From: Streptomyces venezuelae | GTDB lineage: Bacteria; Actinomycetota; Actinomycetes; Streptomycetales; Streptomycetaceae | Reading direction: 5' to 3' | Assembly: GCF_008642275.1 (NCBI RefSeq) | Contig: NZ_CP029189.1 | Span: 1,235,001-1,299,000 of the forward strand | DNA: 64,000 nt | Part shown: piece after piece, positions 49,101 through 57,239 of the stretch | Position numbering within the stretch: position 1 is the stretch's first letter | How the letters are laid out: each line of letters opens with the position of its first letter | Notes under the pieces: model-generated | The model's database searches: none | What the model was told of the DNA's origin: nothing | Seen by the model: only the letters and a program-made list of their open reading frames with translations | Program-made: the position numbers and the translations under genes

Positions 49101-49228
49101 GACGTCCAATGTGCCAGCGTTCGCGGCTTTCGCGGTAGGGACGCCATGGGTGGCATGTGTCACGCAAAACCGACATACAAGGACAGGAGCAGGGAGGCGA
49201 CCAGGCCCCGACACCGGCCCGGCGGCGC

Positions 49229-49298
49229 CAGACGGCAGACGGCAGACGGCAGACGGCAGACGGCAGACGGCAGACGGCAGACGGCAGACGGCAGACGG
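49229..49298. repeat. CAGACGG heptamer array, 10 perfect copies
   Basis: Ten head-to-tail CAGACGG units followed by degenerate CAGACGA, CAAACGA and CAGACGG. It lies in the 287-bp gap between two leftward genes. All three frames of the array are open on both strands because 7 is not a multiple of 3 and no stop occurs in the unit; none shows other signs of a gene. Confidence 0.95.
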
Positions 49299-49387
49299 CA
49301 GACGACAAACGACAGACGGCCGGGCCCCGACCTCCCCGGACGGGACCCGGCGCGCTCGTTCATCCGGCGCCGTCTGCGGCGCTCCGG

Positions 49388-49825
49388 TCAGGCTCGGGGC
49401 CGGGACCCGCGGTCGCGGCTCGCCATTCCCGCCATCGCGAGGCCGAGGCACAGGGCGACACCTCCGGCGATCACGTTGCTGACCACCGTTCGCGTCGTGT
49501 CCATCTCACCGGCGATGGCCCACGGGGCGATGATCGTCCACGCACCGAGGACGACCGCCGTCCACGCCATCGCGTGGGTGCGCTCGTAGGCGGAGCCCAG
49601 ACCGCCCATGCACAGGCAGAAGGCCAGGCCGACGATCAGGTTGTTGACGGCCAGCGGGGTGAGGCCGCTGAACCCCACGATCCACGGCGAGGCGGCCAGG
49701 TACAGGCCCGTGATCAGGGCCAGAGCTTCGACGGCCTGCGCCCGGGGAGTGCTGGTCACCCGCTCGAACCGCGTGCGCATCTCGGCGAGGTCGGGGTGTT
49801 GCTCGATGCTGGGATGGGTGGTCAT
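49388..49825 (-). CDS. SPW-repeat membrane protein
   Basis: 145 aa with two SPW-type repeats: YLAASPWIVGF (residues about 41-51) and AWTIIAPWAIAG (about 95-106), each followed by hydrophobic helices, four in all (PRAQAVEALALITGLYLAAS, VNNLIVGLAFCLCMGGLG, MAWTAVVLGAWTIIAPW, VVSNVIAGGVALCLGLAMAG). The polar N-terminus RTRFERV is typical. The family is membrane-bound, of unknown function. GTAGGAGGC precedes the ATG. The upstream 98 bases are comparatively AT-rich and probably hold its promoter. Confidence 0.92.
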   Translation of the reverse strand: MTTHPSIEQHPDLAEMRTRFERVTSTPRAQAVEALALITGLYLAASPWIVGFSGLTPLAVNNLIVGLAFCLCMGGLGSAYERTHAMAWTAVVLGAWTIIAPWAIAGEMDTTRTVVSNVIAGGVALCLGLAMAGMASRDRGSRPRA

Positions 49826-49923
49826 GGCCGGCCGCCTCCTACTGAGAAGCCTTTATCTGCCATTTACCCCATTATGTTCCGCCTATCCATACCCCCTGGT
49901 CAACGGAAAATTTCGGGGCCTTC

Positions 49924-51306
49924 TCACAGCACTCCCACCGACCTCAGTGCCTGGTACTGCGCCCGGCTCATGCGGGCCGGCGCGTAGAGGTAGCAGATGC
50001 CGCCGGAGCCCGAGGTGACCTTGCCGGAGGCCCCCACGCGCTTGGTGCGCAGCCAGATGTTCTCCCACTCGGCGCGCTGGTAGACACGGCGCACGGCGGG
50101 GTTGTCCCGCGAGTTGGGGTCGTTCGCGATCACGTCCCCGGCGGCGGTGAAGCCGATGACGGTCATCAGGTGGCCAGCGGTGCCGTAGCCCGCGCCCGTG
50201 AGCTCGTCGGGGCGGAAGGACTGGGAGGTGATGGCCGGGATGCCGGAACGGACCAGGGTTTCCAGGTCGGTCAGGGAGGTGAGGCGGGTGACGACTCCGG
50301 CCAGCCCGGGGTAGGTGGCGGCGTACGCGGCGTTGAAGGGCCAGTTGCCGCAGCCCTTGTAGGCGGCGTCGTAGGTGGAGCGGGCCGCGTGGCAGATCTG
50401 CGGGTCCGAGTACTTCGGGTCGACCCAGGTCAGGGCGGAGGGTGCGGCCTTGCCACCCCAGTACTCGATGATCATCTGCGAGGAGGTGGGGCTGCACCAG
50501 GCCTCGCCGCCGTTGTCGTACTCGGGGTAGCGGCCCGCGTGGACCTCCTGCGAGTAGCGCGGGACCTTCAGCTCGTGGGCCGTACGGGAGGGGACGGAGG
50601 CCGGGACGGTGAAGCGGTCCGGGACGTCGGAGACCATGGCGCCCGCGAGCCGTACGGTGGGCCCCCGCTCGGCGCCGGGCCTGCGGTGGAGGGTGAGGCG
50701 CAGCTGCCAGGCCGCGATCCGCAGGCCGGCGGCCGCGGCCGGGGCGTCGAGGGCCAGGGTGTCGGTCCAGACGGTGGACCTGCCGTCGCTCTGGCCGTCG
50801 ACCGAGGTGCGGCGGATGTCCGCGTCTCCGGAGGCCCAGCGGCCCATCACGTACCAGGGGGTGGCGGTGCCGTCGGTGTAGGTGCCGCGCAGTTCGGTCT
50901 GGATCCAGGTCCCGGCCGGGGTGTGGGCGTTCCAGGAGGCGATGGCCTCGGTGGCGGGCACGCTGGAGCGGTGCACGGGGGAGGTCCAGGTGGCGTACTC
51001 CCAGGTGCTCTTGCGGCCGGTGTGCGGGTCGGCGTACTCGGTGCGGCCGACGGCCGTGGCGATCTCCAGGCCGGGGCGGGTGCCGCCGACGGCGGTGGTG
51101 CCCTGGTGGGTGCCGGCGAGCCAGTGGCCGTAGGAATACCAGAAGCGGTTGTCGACGGTGCGGGAGGGGGTTCGCGGGGCGGGAGGGGTGGGAGGGGTCG
51201 CAGGGGCCGCCGAGGCGCTGCCGCCGGAGACGGTGGCGGCGGTGGCCGCGGTGGCGACCGCGAGCGCCGCGACGAGTACGGACCTGCGCGGCGTGGGTTC
51301 GGTCAT
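49924..51306 (-). CDS. Secreted C39-like (peptidase C39 family) protein
   Basis: 460-aa exported cysteine-peptidase-like protein. Signal peptide: RRSVLVAALAVATAATAATV with SASA before the mature part. An N-terminal beta-rich domain (residues about 40-240) precedes the papain-like C39 domain with nucleophile C271 in GEAWCSPTSSQMIIEYWGG, catalytic H379 in GTAGHLMTVIGFT and the following DVIANDPNS motif (Asp/Asn after the histidine). It has no transporter part, so it is a stand-alone extracellular peptidase or cell-wall enzyme. GGGGGAA precedes the ATG. The upstream region is an octamer repeat array shared with a divergent gene. Confidence 0.9.
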   Translation of the reverse strand: MTEPTPRRSVLVAALAVATAATAATVSGGSASAAPATPPTPPAPRTPSRTVDNRFWYSYGHWLAGTHQGTTAVGGTRPGLEIATAVGRTEYADPHTGRKSTWEYATWTSPVHRSSVPATEAIASWNAHTPAGTWIQTELRGTYTDGTATPWYVMGRWASGDADIRRTSVDGQSDGRSTVWTDTLALDAPAAAAGLRIAAWQLRLTLHRRPGAERGPTVRLAGAMVSDVPDRFTVPASVPSRTAHELKVPRYSQEVHAGRYPEYDNGGEAWCSPTSSQMIIEYWGGKAAPSALTWVDPKYSDPQICHAARSTYDAAYKGCGNWPFNAAYAATYPGLAGVVTRLTSLTDLETLVRSGIPAITSQSFRPDELTGAGYGTAGHLMTVIGFTAAGDVIANDPNSRDNPAVRRVYQRAEWENIWLRTKRVGASGKVTSGSGGICYLYAPARMSRAQYQALRSVGVL

Positions 51307-51327
51307 CGCGTGTTCCCCCAGGGTGGG

Positions 51328-51471
51328 TCGGCACTTCGGCGGTTCGGTAGTTCGGTAGTTCGGCAGTTCGGTAGTTCGACACTTCGGCGGTTCGGCAGTT
51401 CGGCAGTTCGGTGGTTCGACACGTCGGCAGTTCGACACGTCGGCAGTTCGGCAGTTCGGCAGTTCGGTGGC
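51328..51471. repeat. Octamer array TCGGCAGT, about 18 copies
   Basis: Eighteen 8-bp units of the form TCGGYRGT (TCGGCAGT, TCGGTAGT, TCGGCGGT, and TCGACACT/TCGACACG variants). The array occupies most of the 256-bp space between the divergent C39-like and kinase-like genes, so the spacing of their promoters depends on copy number. Confidence 0.93.
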
Positions 51472-51562
51472 GCGCGGGTGTCATCCGCCCTCACACCCTT
51501 CCAGTTCCCGGGGGCGACCGCCCGAAGCCACGGGTCGTGTCGGGCCTGTCTACGCTGGTCGG

Positions 51563-52213
51563 GTGGAGTCACAACAGTCACAACAGCCTCAGCGGTCACT
51601 CGAACCGCTCGCCCGGGAGCTCGCCGCCCTCCCGCCCTCCCTCGGCCCGGTACGCCTGATCGGGATCGACGGGCACGCCGGATCCGGGAAGAGCACCTTC
51701 GCGGGGCAGCTCGCCGAGGTACTGGGAGCGCCGGTGCTGCACCTGGACGACGTGGCGACCCACGAGGAGCTGTTCGACTGGGTGGAACGGCTGCGCACGC
51801 AGGTGCTGGAGCCGCTCGCCTCGGGCCGGCCCGCGCACTGGGCCCCGTACGACTGGGTGGCGCGCCGGTTCGGTCCGGAGCGGGTGCTGGAGCCGGCGCC
51901 GGTGGTCCTGGTCGAGGGGGTGGGAGCGGGGCGGGCTGCGCTGCGGCCGCGGCTGGCGCGACTGCTGTGGATGGAGACGCCGCGCGAGCAGTCCTGGCGA
52001 CGGGGGCGAAACCGTGATGGGCGTGAACTTTCCGACTTCTGGGACGGATGGGAGCGCGCGGAGCGCGCGCACTTCTCCCACGACCCTTCGCGCCCCTTCG
52101 CCGACACCCTGGTACGCCAGAGCGGTACGGGATACGAGTGGTCTTCCGGGGCCCGTGAGACCGCAGGAACCTCCGCTTCCGTCACCGGGAGTGACGAACT
52201 CCCCCGGGCCTGA
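51563..52213 (+). CDS. Uridine-kinase-like P-loop protein
   Basis: 216-aa P-loop nucleoside/shikimate-kinase-like protein. Walker A is GIDGHAGSGKSTFA with K43; LHLDDVATHEELFDWVERL and APYDWVARRF match the uridine kinase pattern; VVLVEGVGAGRAALRPRLAR is the Walker B region, and RRGRNRDGRE the lid. Cytosolic. Actinobacterial members of this group are annotated as uridine kinases, but the substrate is untested. GTG start is taken where the frame begins VESQQSQQ after the octamer array; no strong ribosome site is seen, so it may be a leaderless message. Confidence 0.85.
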   Translation: MESQQSQQPQRSLEPLARELAALPPSLGPVRLIGIDGHAGSGKSTFAGQLAEVLGAPVLHLDDVATHEELFDWVERLRTQVLEPLASGRPAHWAPYDWVARRFGPERVLEPAPVVLVEGVGAGRAALRPRLARLLWMETPREQSWRRGRNRDGRELSDFWDGWERAERAHFSHDPSRPFADTLVRQSGTGYEWSSGARETAGTSASVTGSDELPRA

Positions 52214-52255
52214 ACGCCCCCGGAAATCCGCTCCGCCGGGGCCTGCCCGACCCGC

Positions 52256-52285
52256 TTGACCCGGGGCCCGCAGCGGCCTTACGTT
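52256..52285 (+). promoter_or_regulatory. Consensus promoter preceding a short hairpin RNA
   Basis: TTGACC (52256-52261) and TACGTT (52280-52285, TANNNT) with an 18-bp spacer. Transcription would begin near 52291 and meet a strong terminator within 70 bases. Confidence 0.6.
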
Positions 52286-52290
52286 TTCAA

Positions 52291-52360
52291 TGCGAGGCCG
52301 TACCGGCCGCCGCGGACACGAAGCCCCCGGTTGTTCCCCCGTGACCGGGGGCTTCGTTCT
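52291..52360 (+). ncRNA. Candidate small RNA of about 70 nt
   Basis: A consensus promoter starts a transcript that contains GGCCGTACCGGCC (a small hairpin) and ends in a perfect 13-bp terminator stem, CGAAGCCCCCGGT (52319-52331) with ACCGGGGGCTTCG (52344-52356), then TTCT. No open frame of note lies inside. The terminator could instead serve only the kinase-like gene upstream, which ends at 52213, and the promoter could serve the AAA gene downstream with attenuation. The promoter-terminator pairing is the reason to propose an independent RNA. Confidence 0.45.
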
Positions 52361-52592
52361 GCCCGCGAGCACCCCTCCCCGCCGGTGTCACGCGAGGCCG
52401 ATCGACCCCGGTTCTTCACCCTGAGTCACCGGTCGCCCCAGGGGCGCACGCCGGAACCGGACCTGTCGCGCCCTACGTAAGGTGCGTGACCGCAGGTACG
52501 ATGCAGCCCTGATTTCATCGGCGCAGTGGGCAACTCATGTGCTCGTCACGGAGGTTGCCGCGCACCACGGGGGCAGGCTTGTGGGGGACGTG

Positions 52593-54512
52593 ATGGATTT
52601 CGGCACGCCGGGCAGCATGCACGCCCCGGCCGAACTCGCCTGGCTGCGCGGGGTCGACGCCTGCACCATGGGCGCCTATCCGCAGGCCGAGGAGGAGTTC
52701 CGGGCGGCCGTACGACTCGACCCCTCCATGGCTGACGCCTGGCTGGGACTGCACGCGCTCCGGGTCGACACCGGCAACGCGTTACTTCGCATGTACGCCC
52801 ACCGGGACCGGTTCGGCGAGCAGCGCGCCCGGCACCGCCGGACGCTGAACTCCTGGTACTGGCTGGGCTGGTGGGTGCAGCCGGTGCTGGAGAGCCGGCG
52901 CGATCTGCTCCTCGCCCACGCCTCGCACTGGCTGGACGGCCGCCACGTGCCCGAGCTGGACCAGGCGCTGGCCGCGCTGCCGCCGGTGGACACCGACGCG
53001 CAGGTCCGGTTCCTGCACGCCTGCCGGGCCTATCTGGTCAAGGACTGGGAGCAACTGGTCCGGCACACCGAGCCGCTGGTCGACGATCCGCTGCTGGGCA
53101 TCGAGGCCGGGCTGTTCGGCGGGATGGCCCGGGTCCGGCTGGAGATGTACGGGCAGGCGGAGCCGCTGCTCGCGGCGGCGCTGATGCGGTGCCGCAGCGA
53201 GCAGCCCCAGCGCAAGGAGCTGCGGTACTGGCTGGCGCGGGCGCGGGAGGGCACCGGGCGCAGTGCGGCGGCGCTGCCGCTGTACCGGGCGGTGCACCGG
53301 GTGGACCCCTCGTTCATGGACACCGCGGCCCGGCTGACGGCCATCGAGGACAGCGACGACACGGACGGCGTGGCCGATCTGGCGGGCCTGGCGGGGTACG
53401 CGGCGTACGGGGGCTACAGCGGGCACGGACCGTCCCCGGCCGGCGGGGACTTCGCGGCGGTCGCGCTGGGCGGCGGGCCCGTCCAGGACGTCGCGGCGGA
53501 CGGCCAGACGGAGCCCGATCCGCTGGCTCCGCCCCCTCCCCCGGCGGGCCGCGTGGAGGGCGTACGGCGCAAGGCGCCGGTCCCGCCGCAGGGCACCCCC
53601 GAGGGGCTGCCGGCCGGCCCGGCGGACCCGGCGGCGCTCGCCGAGGCGCTGGCGGAGCTGGAGCGGATGGTGGGCCTGGAGCCGGTCAAACGGCAGGTGA
53701 AGGCGCTCTCGGCGCAGCTGCACATGGCGCGGCTGCGGGCGGGGCAGGGGCTGCCGGTACAGCCGCCGAAGCGGCATTTCGTGTTCTCGGGTCCCTCCGG
53801 GACGGGCAAGACGACGGTGGCCCGGATCCTGGGCCGCGTCTTCTACGCGCTGGGGCTGCTCGGCGGCGACCATCTGGTGGAGGCCCAGCGGGCCGATCTC
53901 GTGGGCGAGTTCCTCGGGCAGACGGCGGTGAAGGCGAACGAGCTGATCGATTCGGCGATCGGCGGGGTGCTGTTCGTGGACGAGGCCTATTCGCTGTCGA
54001 ACTCGGGCTACAGCAAGGGTGACGCGTACGGCGACGAGGCCCTGCAGGTGCTGCTGAAGCGGGCCGAGGACAACCGGGACCACCTGGTGGTGATCCTGGC
54101 GGGCTACCCGGCCGGGATGGACCGGCTGCTGGCCGCCAATCCGGGGCTGTCCTCGCGCTTCACCACGCGGGTGGACTTCCCCAGCTACCGGCCGCTGGAG
54201 CTGACCGCGATCGGCGGGGTACTGGCGGACGCGAACGGGGACCACTGGGACGAGGAGGCGCTGGAGGAGCTGCGCAGCATCAGCGGGCACGTGGTGGAGC
54301 AGGGCTGGATCGACGAGCTCGGCAACGGCCGCTTCCTGCGGACCCTGTACGAGAAGAGCTGCGCCTACCGGGACCTGCGGCTGGCGGGCTTCGCGGGTGA
54401 GCCGTCGCGGGACGACCTGGCGACGCTCCGGCTGCCGGACCTGATGCAGGCGTACGGAGAGGTCCTGTCGGGCCGCGGCCCCCAGGAACGGCCCGACCCG
54501 CCGGCGCCGTAG
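52593..54512 (+). CDS. AAA+ ATPase of the CbxX/EccA type with N-terminal TPR
   Basis: 639 aa. The N-terminal 300 residues are TPR-like helices (GAYPQAEEEFRAAVRLDPSM, YGQAEPLLAAALMRCRSEQP, AALPLYRAVHRVDPSF). A Gly/Pro-rich linker follows, then a CbxX/CfqX AAA+ domain with K406 in FSGPSGTGKTTVARILG, Walker B D463-E464 in VLFVDEAYSL, and NPGLSSRFTTRVDFP as sensor region. This is the layout of EccA of type VII secretion, but no other esx/ecc gene is here, so it may be a stand-alone AAA chaperone. ATG at MDFGTPGSM has GGGGG upstream; a GTG at 52482 is open but gives an atypical extension. Confidence 0.9.
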   Translation: MDFGTPGSMHAPAELAWLRGVDACTMGAYPQAEEEFRAAVRLDPSMADAWLGLHALRVDTGNALLRMYAHRDRFGEQRARHRRTLNSWYWLGWWVQPVLESRRDLLLAHASHWLDGRHVPELDQALAALPPVDTDAQVRFLHACRAYLVKDWEQLVRHTEPLVDDPLLGIEAGLFGGMARVRLEMYGQAEPLLAAALMRCRSEQPQRKELRYWLARAREGTGRSAAALPLYRAVHRVDPSFMDTAARLTAIEDSDDTDGVADLAGLAGYAAYGGYSGHGPSPAGGDFAAVALGGGPVQDVAADGQTEPDPLAPPPPPAGRVEGVRRKAPVPPQGTPEGLPAGPADPAALAEALAELERMVGLEPVKRQVKALSAQLHMARLRAGQGLPVQPPKRHFVFSGPSGTGKTTVARILGRVFYALGLLGGDHLVEAQRADLVGEFLGQTAVKANELIDSAIGGVLFVDEAYSLSNSGYSKGDAYGDEALQVLLKRAEDNRDHLVVILAGYPAGMDRLLAANPGLSSRFTTRVDFPSYRPLELTAIGGVLADANGDHWDEEALEELRSISGHVVEQGWIDELGNGRFLRTLYEKSCAYRDLRLAGFAGEPSRDDLATLRLPDLMQAYGEVLSGRGPQERPDPPAP

Positions 54513-54547
54513 TGCCGTGGCCGGCGGGTCGGGTTCGCCGTGCGGGG

Positions 54548-54578
54548 CACGTCCTGGGGCCCGCGGCCCCAGGACGTG
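54548..54578. terminator. Bidirectional terminator, AAA gene / CNNM gene
   Basis: CACGTCCTGGGGCC (54548-54561) and GGCCCCAGGACGTG (54565-54578) form a perfect 14-bp stem with a 3-base loop between convergent genes. Confidence 0.9.
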
Positions 54579-54592
54579 GCCGGATCACCGCG

Positions 54593-55636
54593 TCAGGCGC
54601 CGCGGACGTAGGCCCGGTGGGCCGGGTCGCGGACCTCGCCGACCAGCATTTCGAGGACGTCCTCCAGGGCGACCAGGCCGAGGACCCGGCCCGCCGGATC
54701 CGCCACCTGCGCGAGGTGGGTGGCGTCCCGGCGCATGACGCCGAGCGCGTCGTCGAGCGGGACGGTGGCGCACAGCGTGGTCATCCGGCGCCAGACCCGC
54801 TGCGGGACGGCCCGCTCCCGGTCCTCCAGGTCGAGTACGTCCTTGACGTGCAGGTAGCCCATGAAGGCTCCGCTGTCGGCGCGGACGGGGAACCGGGAGT
54901 AGCCGGTGCGCACGGTCAGCTGCTCGATCTGCCGCGGGGTCACCGCCGGGCCGACCGTGACCAGCCGGTCCGGGCCGAGGAGGACGTCGGTGACGGGGCG
55001 GCTGCCCAGTTCCAGCGCGTCCTCAAGCCGCTCCTGCTCGACCGGCTCCAGGAGCCCCGCCTGCCGGGAGTCCTTGAGGAGCCGGCCCAGCTGGGCGGAG
55101 GTGTAGACGGCCTCGACCTCGTCCTTGGGCTCCACCTTGAAGAGCTTCAGGACGAGCGCGGCGCAGGCGCCGAGCGCGGTGGTGACCGGCCCGCACAGGC
55201 GGGCGAAGGCGACCAGGCCGGGGCTGAACCACAGTGCGGTCTTCTCGGGGGCGGCCATGGCCAGGTTCTTCGGCACCATCTCGCCGATCACCAGGTGCAG
55301 GAAGACCACGGCGGTGAGCGCGAACGCGTAGCCGAGGGGGTGGATCAGGCCTTCCGGTACGTGGACGGCGTGGAAGACGGGCTCCAGCAGCCGGGCCACG
55401 GTGGGCTCGGCGACCGCGCCGAGGGTGAGCGAGCACATGGTGATGCCGAACTGCGCGGCGGCCATCATGCGGGGCAGGTTCTCCAGGCCGTGGAGCACCT
55501 GGCGGGCCCGCTTGGAGTCGGCCGCGAGGGGCTCGATCTGGCTGCGCCGTACGGAGACGAGTGCGAACTCGGCGCCGACGAAGAAGCCGTTGGCGAGGAC
55601 CAGCAGCAGGGCGAAGAGGAGCTGGAGCGCGTTCAC
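54593..55636 (-). CDS. CNNM/CorC-type membrane protein with CBS pair (short form)
   Basis: 347 aa. An N-terminal DUF21 transmembrane domain (LLFALLLVLANGFFVGAEFA, FGITMCSLTLGAVAEPTVAR, LTAVVFLHLVIGEMVPKNLA) is followed by two CBS domains (VTDVLLGPDRLVTVGPAVTP, GRVLGLVALEDVLEMLVGEV). The C-terminal CorC_HlyC transporter-associated domain is missing, unlike the paralogue upstream. The family moves Mg2+ or other divalent cations; direction in bacteria is debated. GTG start overlaps the stop of the paralogous gene (GTGA), so the two are translated together and may heterodimerise. Confidence 0.93.
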   Translation of the reverse strand: MNALQLLFALLLVLANGFFVGAEFALVSVRRSQIEPLAADSKRARQVLHGLENLPRMMAAAQFGITMCSLTLGAVAEPTVARLLEPVFHAVHVPEGLIHPLGYAFALTAVVFLHLVIGEMVPKNLAMAAPEKTALWFSPGLVAFARLCGPVTTALGACAALVLKLFKVEPKDEVEAVYTSAQLGRLLKDSRQAGLLEPVEQERLEDALELGSRPVTDVLLGPDRLVTVGPAVTPRQIEQLTVRTGYSRFPVRADSGAFMGYLHVKDVLDLEDRERAVPQRVWRRMTTLCATVPLDDALGVMRRDATHLAQVADPAGRVLGLVALEDVLEMLVGEVRDPAHRAYVRGA

Positions 55637-57039
55637 CGGGCGGCGCCTTCCAGCTCGGCCCGCTGCGGCTGGGGCGCGGACGTGCCGTCGGCCGCGGAGC
55701 CGGGCCGGTACGCGCCGGCCGCGGGCACCGCCGCCAGCCGGACGAGGCGGACCCGCTCGGCTCGGTTGCGGCCGACCCGGCGGACGGACAGCTTCCAGCC
55801 GGGGAGTTCCGCGCGGTCCCCGGGGGCGGGGATCCGGCCGAGCAGGTCGGCGACGAGGCCGGCGACGGTCTCGTACGGGCCTTCGGGTACTTCCAGGCCT
55901 ATGCGGCGCAGGGTCTGCACCCGGCAGCTGCCGTCGGCCTCCCAGGAGGGACGGCCGTCCTCGGCCGGCACCGCGGCCAGTTCGGGTGTCTCGTCCTCCG
56001 CGAAGTCGTGCTCGTCGCGGACCTCGCCGACGAGTTCCTCCACGATGTCCTCCAGGGTGACGACGCCGGCGGTGCCGCCGTACTCGTCGACGACCACGGC
56101 CATCGGCTGTTCGCTGCGCAGCCGCTCCAGCAGCGGCTGCACAGGCAGGGAGCCGGGCACGAGCAGCGGGGCGACGCAGATCCGGCTCACGCTCGTGCGG
56201 TCGCGCTCGGACTCGGGTACGGCGAGGGCGTCCTTGAGGTGGACGACGCCGGTGACCTCGTCGATGCGGTCGCGGTAGACCGGGAAGCGGGACAGGCCCG
56301 TGGCGCGGGTCAGGTTGAGCACGTCGGCCGCGGTGGCCGTGTGCATCAGGGCGCTGACCTTCACCCGGGGGGTCATGACGTGCTGGGCCGTCAGCTCGCC
56401 CAGCGAGAGGGTGCGGACGAAGAGGTCCGCGGTGTCCTGTTCGAGGGCGCCGGCCTGGGCCGAATGGCGGACCAGGGAGAGCAGCTCGCCGGGGGTCCGG
56501 GCGGAGTCCATCTCCTCGGTCGGTTCCACGCCGAGCGCCCGCACGAGGCGGTTGGCCACGGCGTTGAGCCCGGCGATCACCGGACGGAAGACGCGGGAGA
56601 AGACCTGCTGCGGGCCGGCGACGAAGCGGGCCACCTGGAGCGGCCGGGAGACCGCCCAGTTCTTCGGGACGAGCTCGCCGACGACCATCTGGACGGCGGA
56701 GGCGAGCAGCATGCCGATGACGACGGCGACGCCGGAGACGGCTCCCTTGGGCAGGCCGGTCGCGGCGAGCGGCCCGGCCAGCAGTGCGGCGAGGGCGGGC
56801 TCGGCGAGCATGCCGACCACGAGGGAGGTGATGGTGATGCCGAGCTGGGTGCCGGAGAGCTGGAAGGACAGCTCCCGCAGGGCTTTGACCACCGTGCGGG
56901 CACGGCGGTCTCCGTCGGCGGCGGCGCGTTCGGCCTCGGGCCGCTCCACGGTGACGAGGCCGAACTCGGCGGCGACGAAGAAACCGTTGGCGAGGATGAG
57001 GGCGAAGGCCGCCGCGAGCAGAAGTAGCGGGATGGTCAT
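55633..57039 (-). CDS. CNNM/CorC-type membrane protein with CBS pair and CorC domain
   Basis: 468 aa. DUF21 domain (LLLLAAAFALILANGFFVAA, LGITITSLVVGMLAEPALAA, GMLLASAVQMVVGELVPKNW), CBS pair (TAQHVMTPRVKVSALMHTAT, PMAVVVDEYGGTAGVVTLED), the EELVGEVRDEHD link and a C-terminal CorC_HlyC domain (SCRVQTLRRIGLEVPEGPYE, LLGRIPAPGDRAELPGWKLS). Putative divalent cation transporter of the cell membrane. ATG start with a GGAGG-like site. First of a coupled pair; a conserved-looking leader with a short ORF lies upstream. Confidence 0.94.
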   Translation of the reverse strand: MTIPLLLLAAAFALILANGFFVAAEFGLVTVERPEAERAAADGDRRARTVVKALRELSFQLSGTQLGITITSLVVGMLAEPALAALLAGPLAATGLPKGAVSGVAVVIGMLLASAVQMVVGELVPKNWAVSRPLQVARFVAGPQQVFSRVFRPVIAGLNAVANRLVRALGVEPTEEMDSARTPGELLSLVRHSAQAGALEQDTADLFVRTLSLGELTAQHVMTPRVKVSALMHTATAADVLNLTRATGLSRFPVYRDRIDEVTGVVHLKDALAVPESERDRTSVSRICVAPLLVPGSLPVQPLLERLRSEQPMAVVVDEYGGTAGVVTLEDIVEELVGEVRDEHDFAEDETPELAAVPAEDGRPSWEADGSCRVQTLRRIGLEVPEGPYETVAGLVADLLGRIPAPGDRAELPGWKLSVRRVGRNRAERVRLVRLAAVPAAGAYRPGSAADGTSAPQPQRAELEGAAR

Positions 57040-57104
57040 GCCGCCGCCTCCGAGGGGAGGGCGGCGCGGGTATTACCGGACGATCCGTCCATTGCTGGAG
57101 GGAG

Positions 57105-57194
57105 TCACTCCTCAAGTCGCAGGTGCCCACGGGCCACGAGGTCCCGGGGCCGATGGGAGGGCGCACAGCTGCGCCCCGCCACCAGGGTAGTCAT
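57105..57194 (-). CDS. Possible 29-aa upstream ORF before the CNNM pair
   Basis: ATG (57192-57194) with GGGAT six bases upstream opens MTTLVAGRSCAPSHRPRDLV followed by ARGHLRLEE and a TGA, 66 bases before the CNNM start codon. Cation transporter leaders in bacteria (mgtA, corA) often hold regulatory uORFs, so this is worth noting, but no Pro-rich or Asp-rich stalling motif beyond HRPRD is seen and it could be chance. No known Mg2+ riboswitch motif was recognised in the leader. Confidence 0.3.
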   Translation of the reverse strand: MTTLVAGRSCAPSHRPRDLVARGHLRLEE

Positions 57195-57239
57195 TGAGAT
57201 CCCGGCCGCAACGGTACGCAGCCGTGGGGATCGGCCGAC

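Noticed and set aside
49229..49320. CRISPR-like array at the heptamer repeats
   Set aside because: Units are 7 bp with no spacers and no cas genes anywhere in the window; it is a simple tandem repeat.
49829..49923. SigB-type promoter (GGGTAT) upstream of the SPW-repeat gene
   Set aside because: GGGTAT occurs on the minus strand, but no GNNT -35 element lies at 14-16 bp, so the match is incomplete.
57040..57200. M-box or other Mg2+ riboswitch upstream of the CNNM pair
   Set aside because: The conserved M-box core was not found on the minus strand. The leader is GC-rich and foldable, but no known class was recognised.
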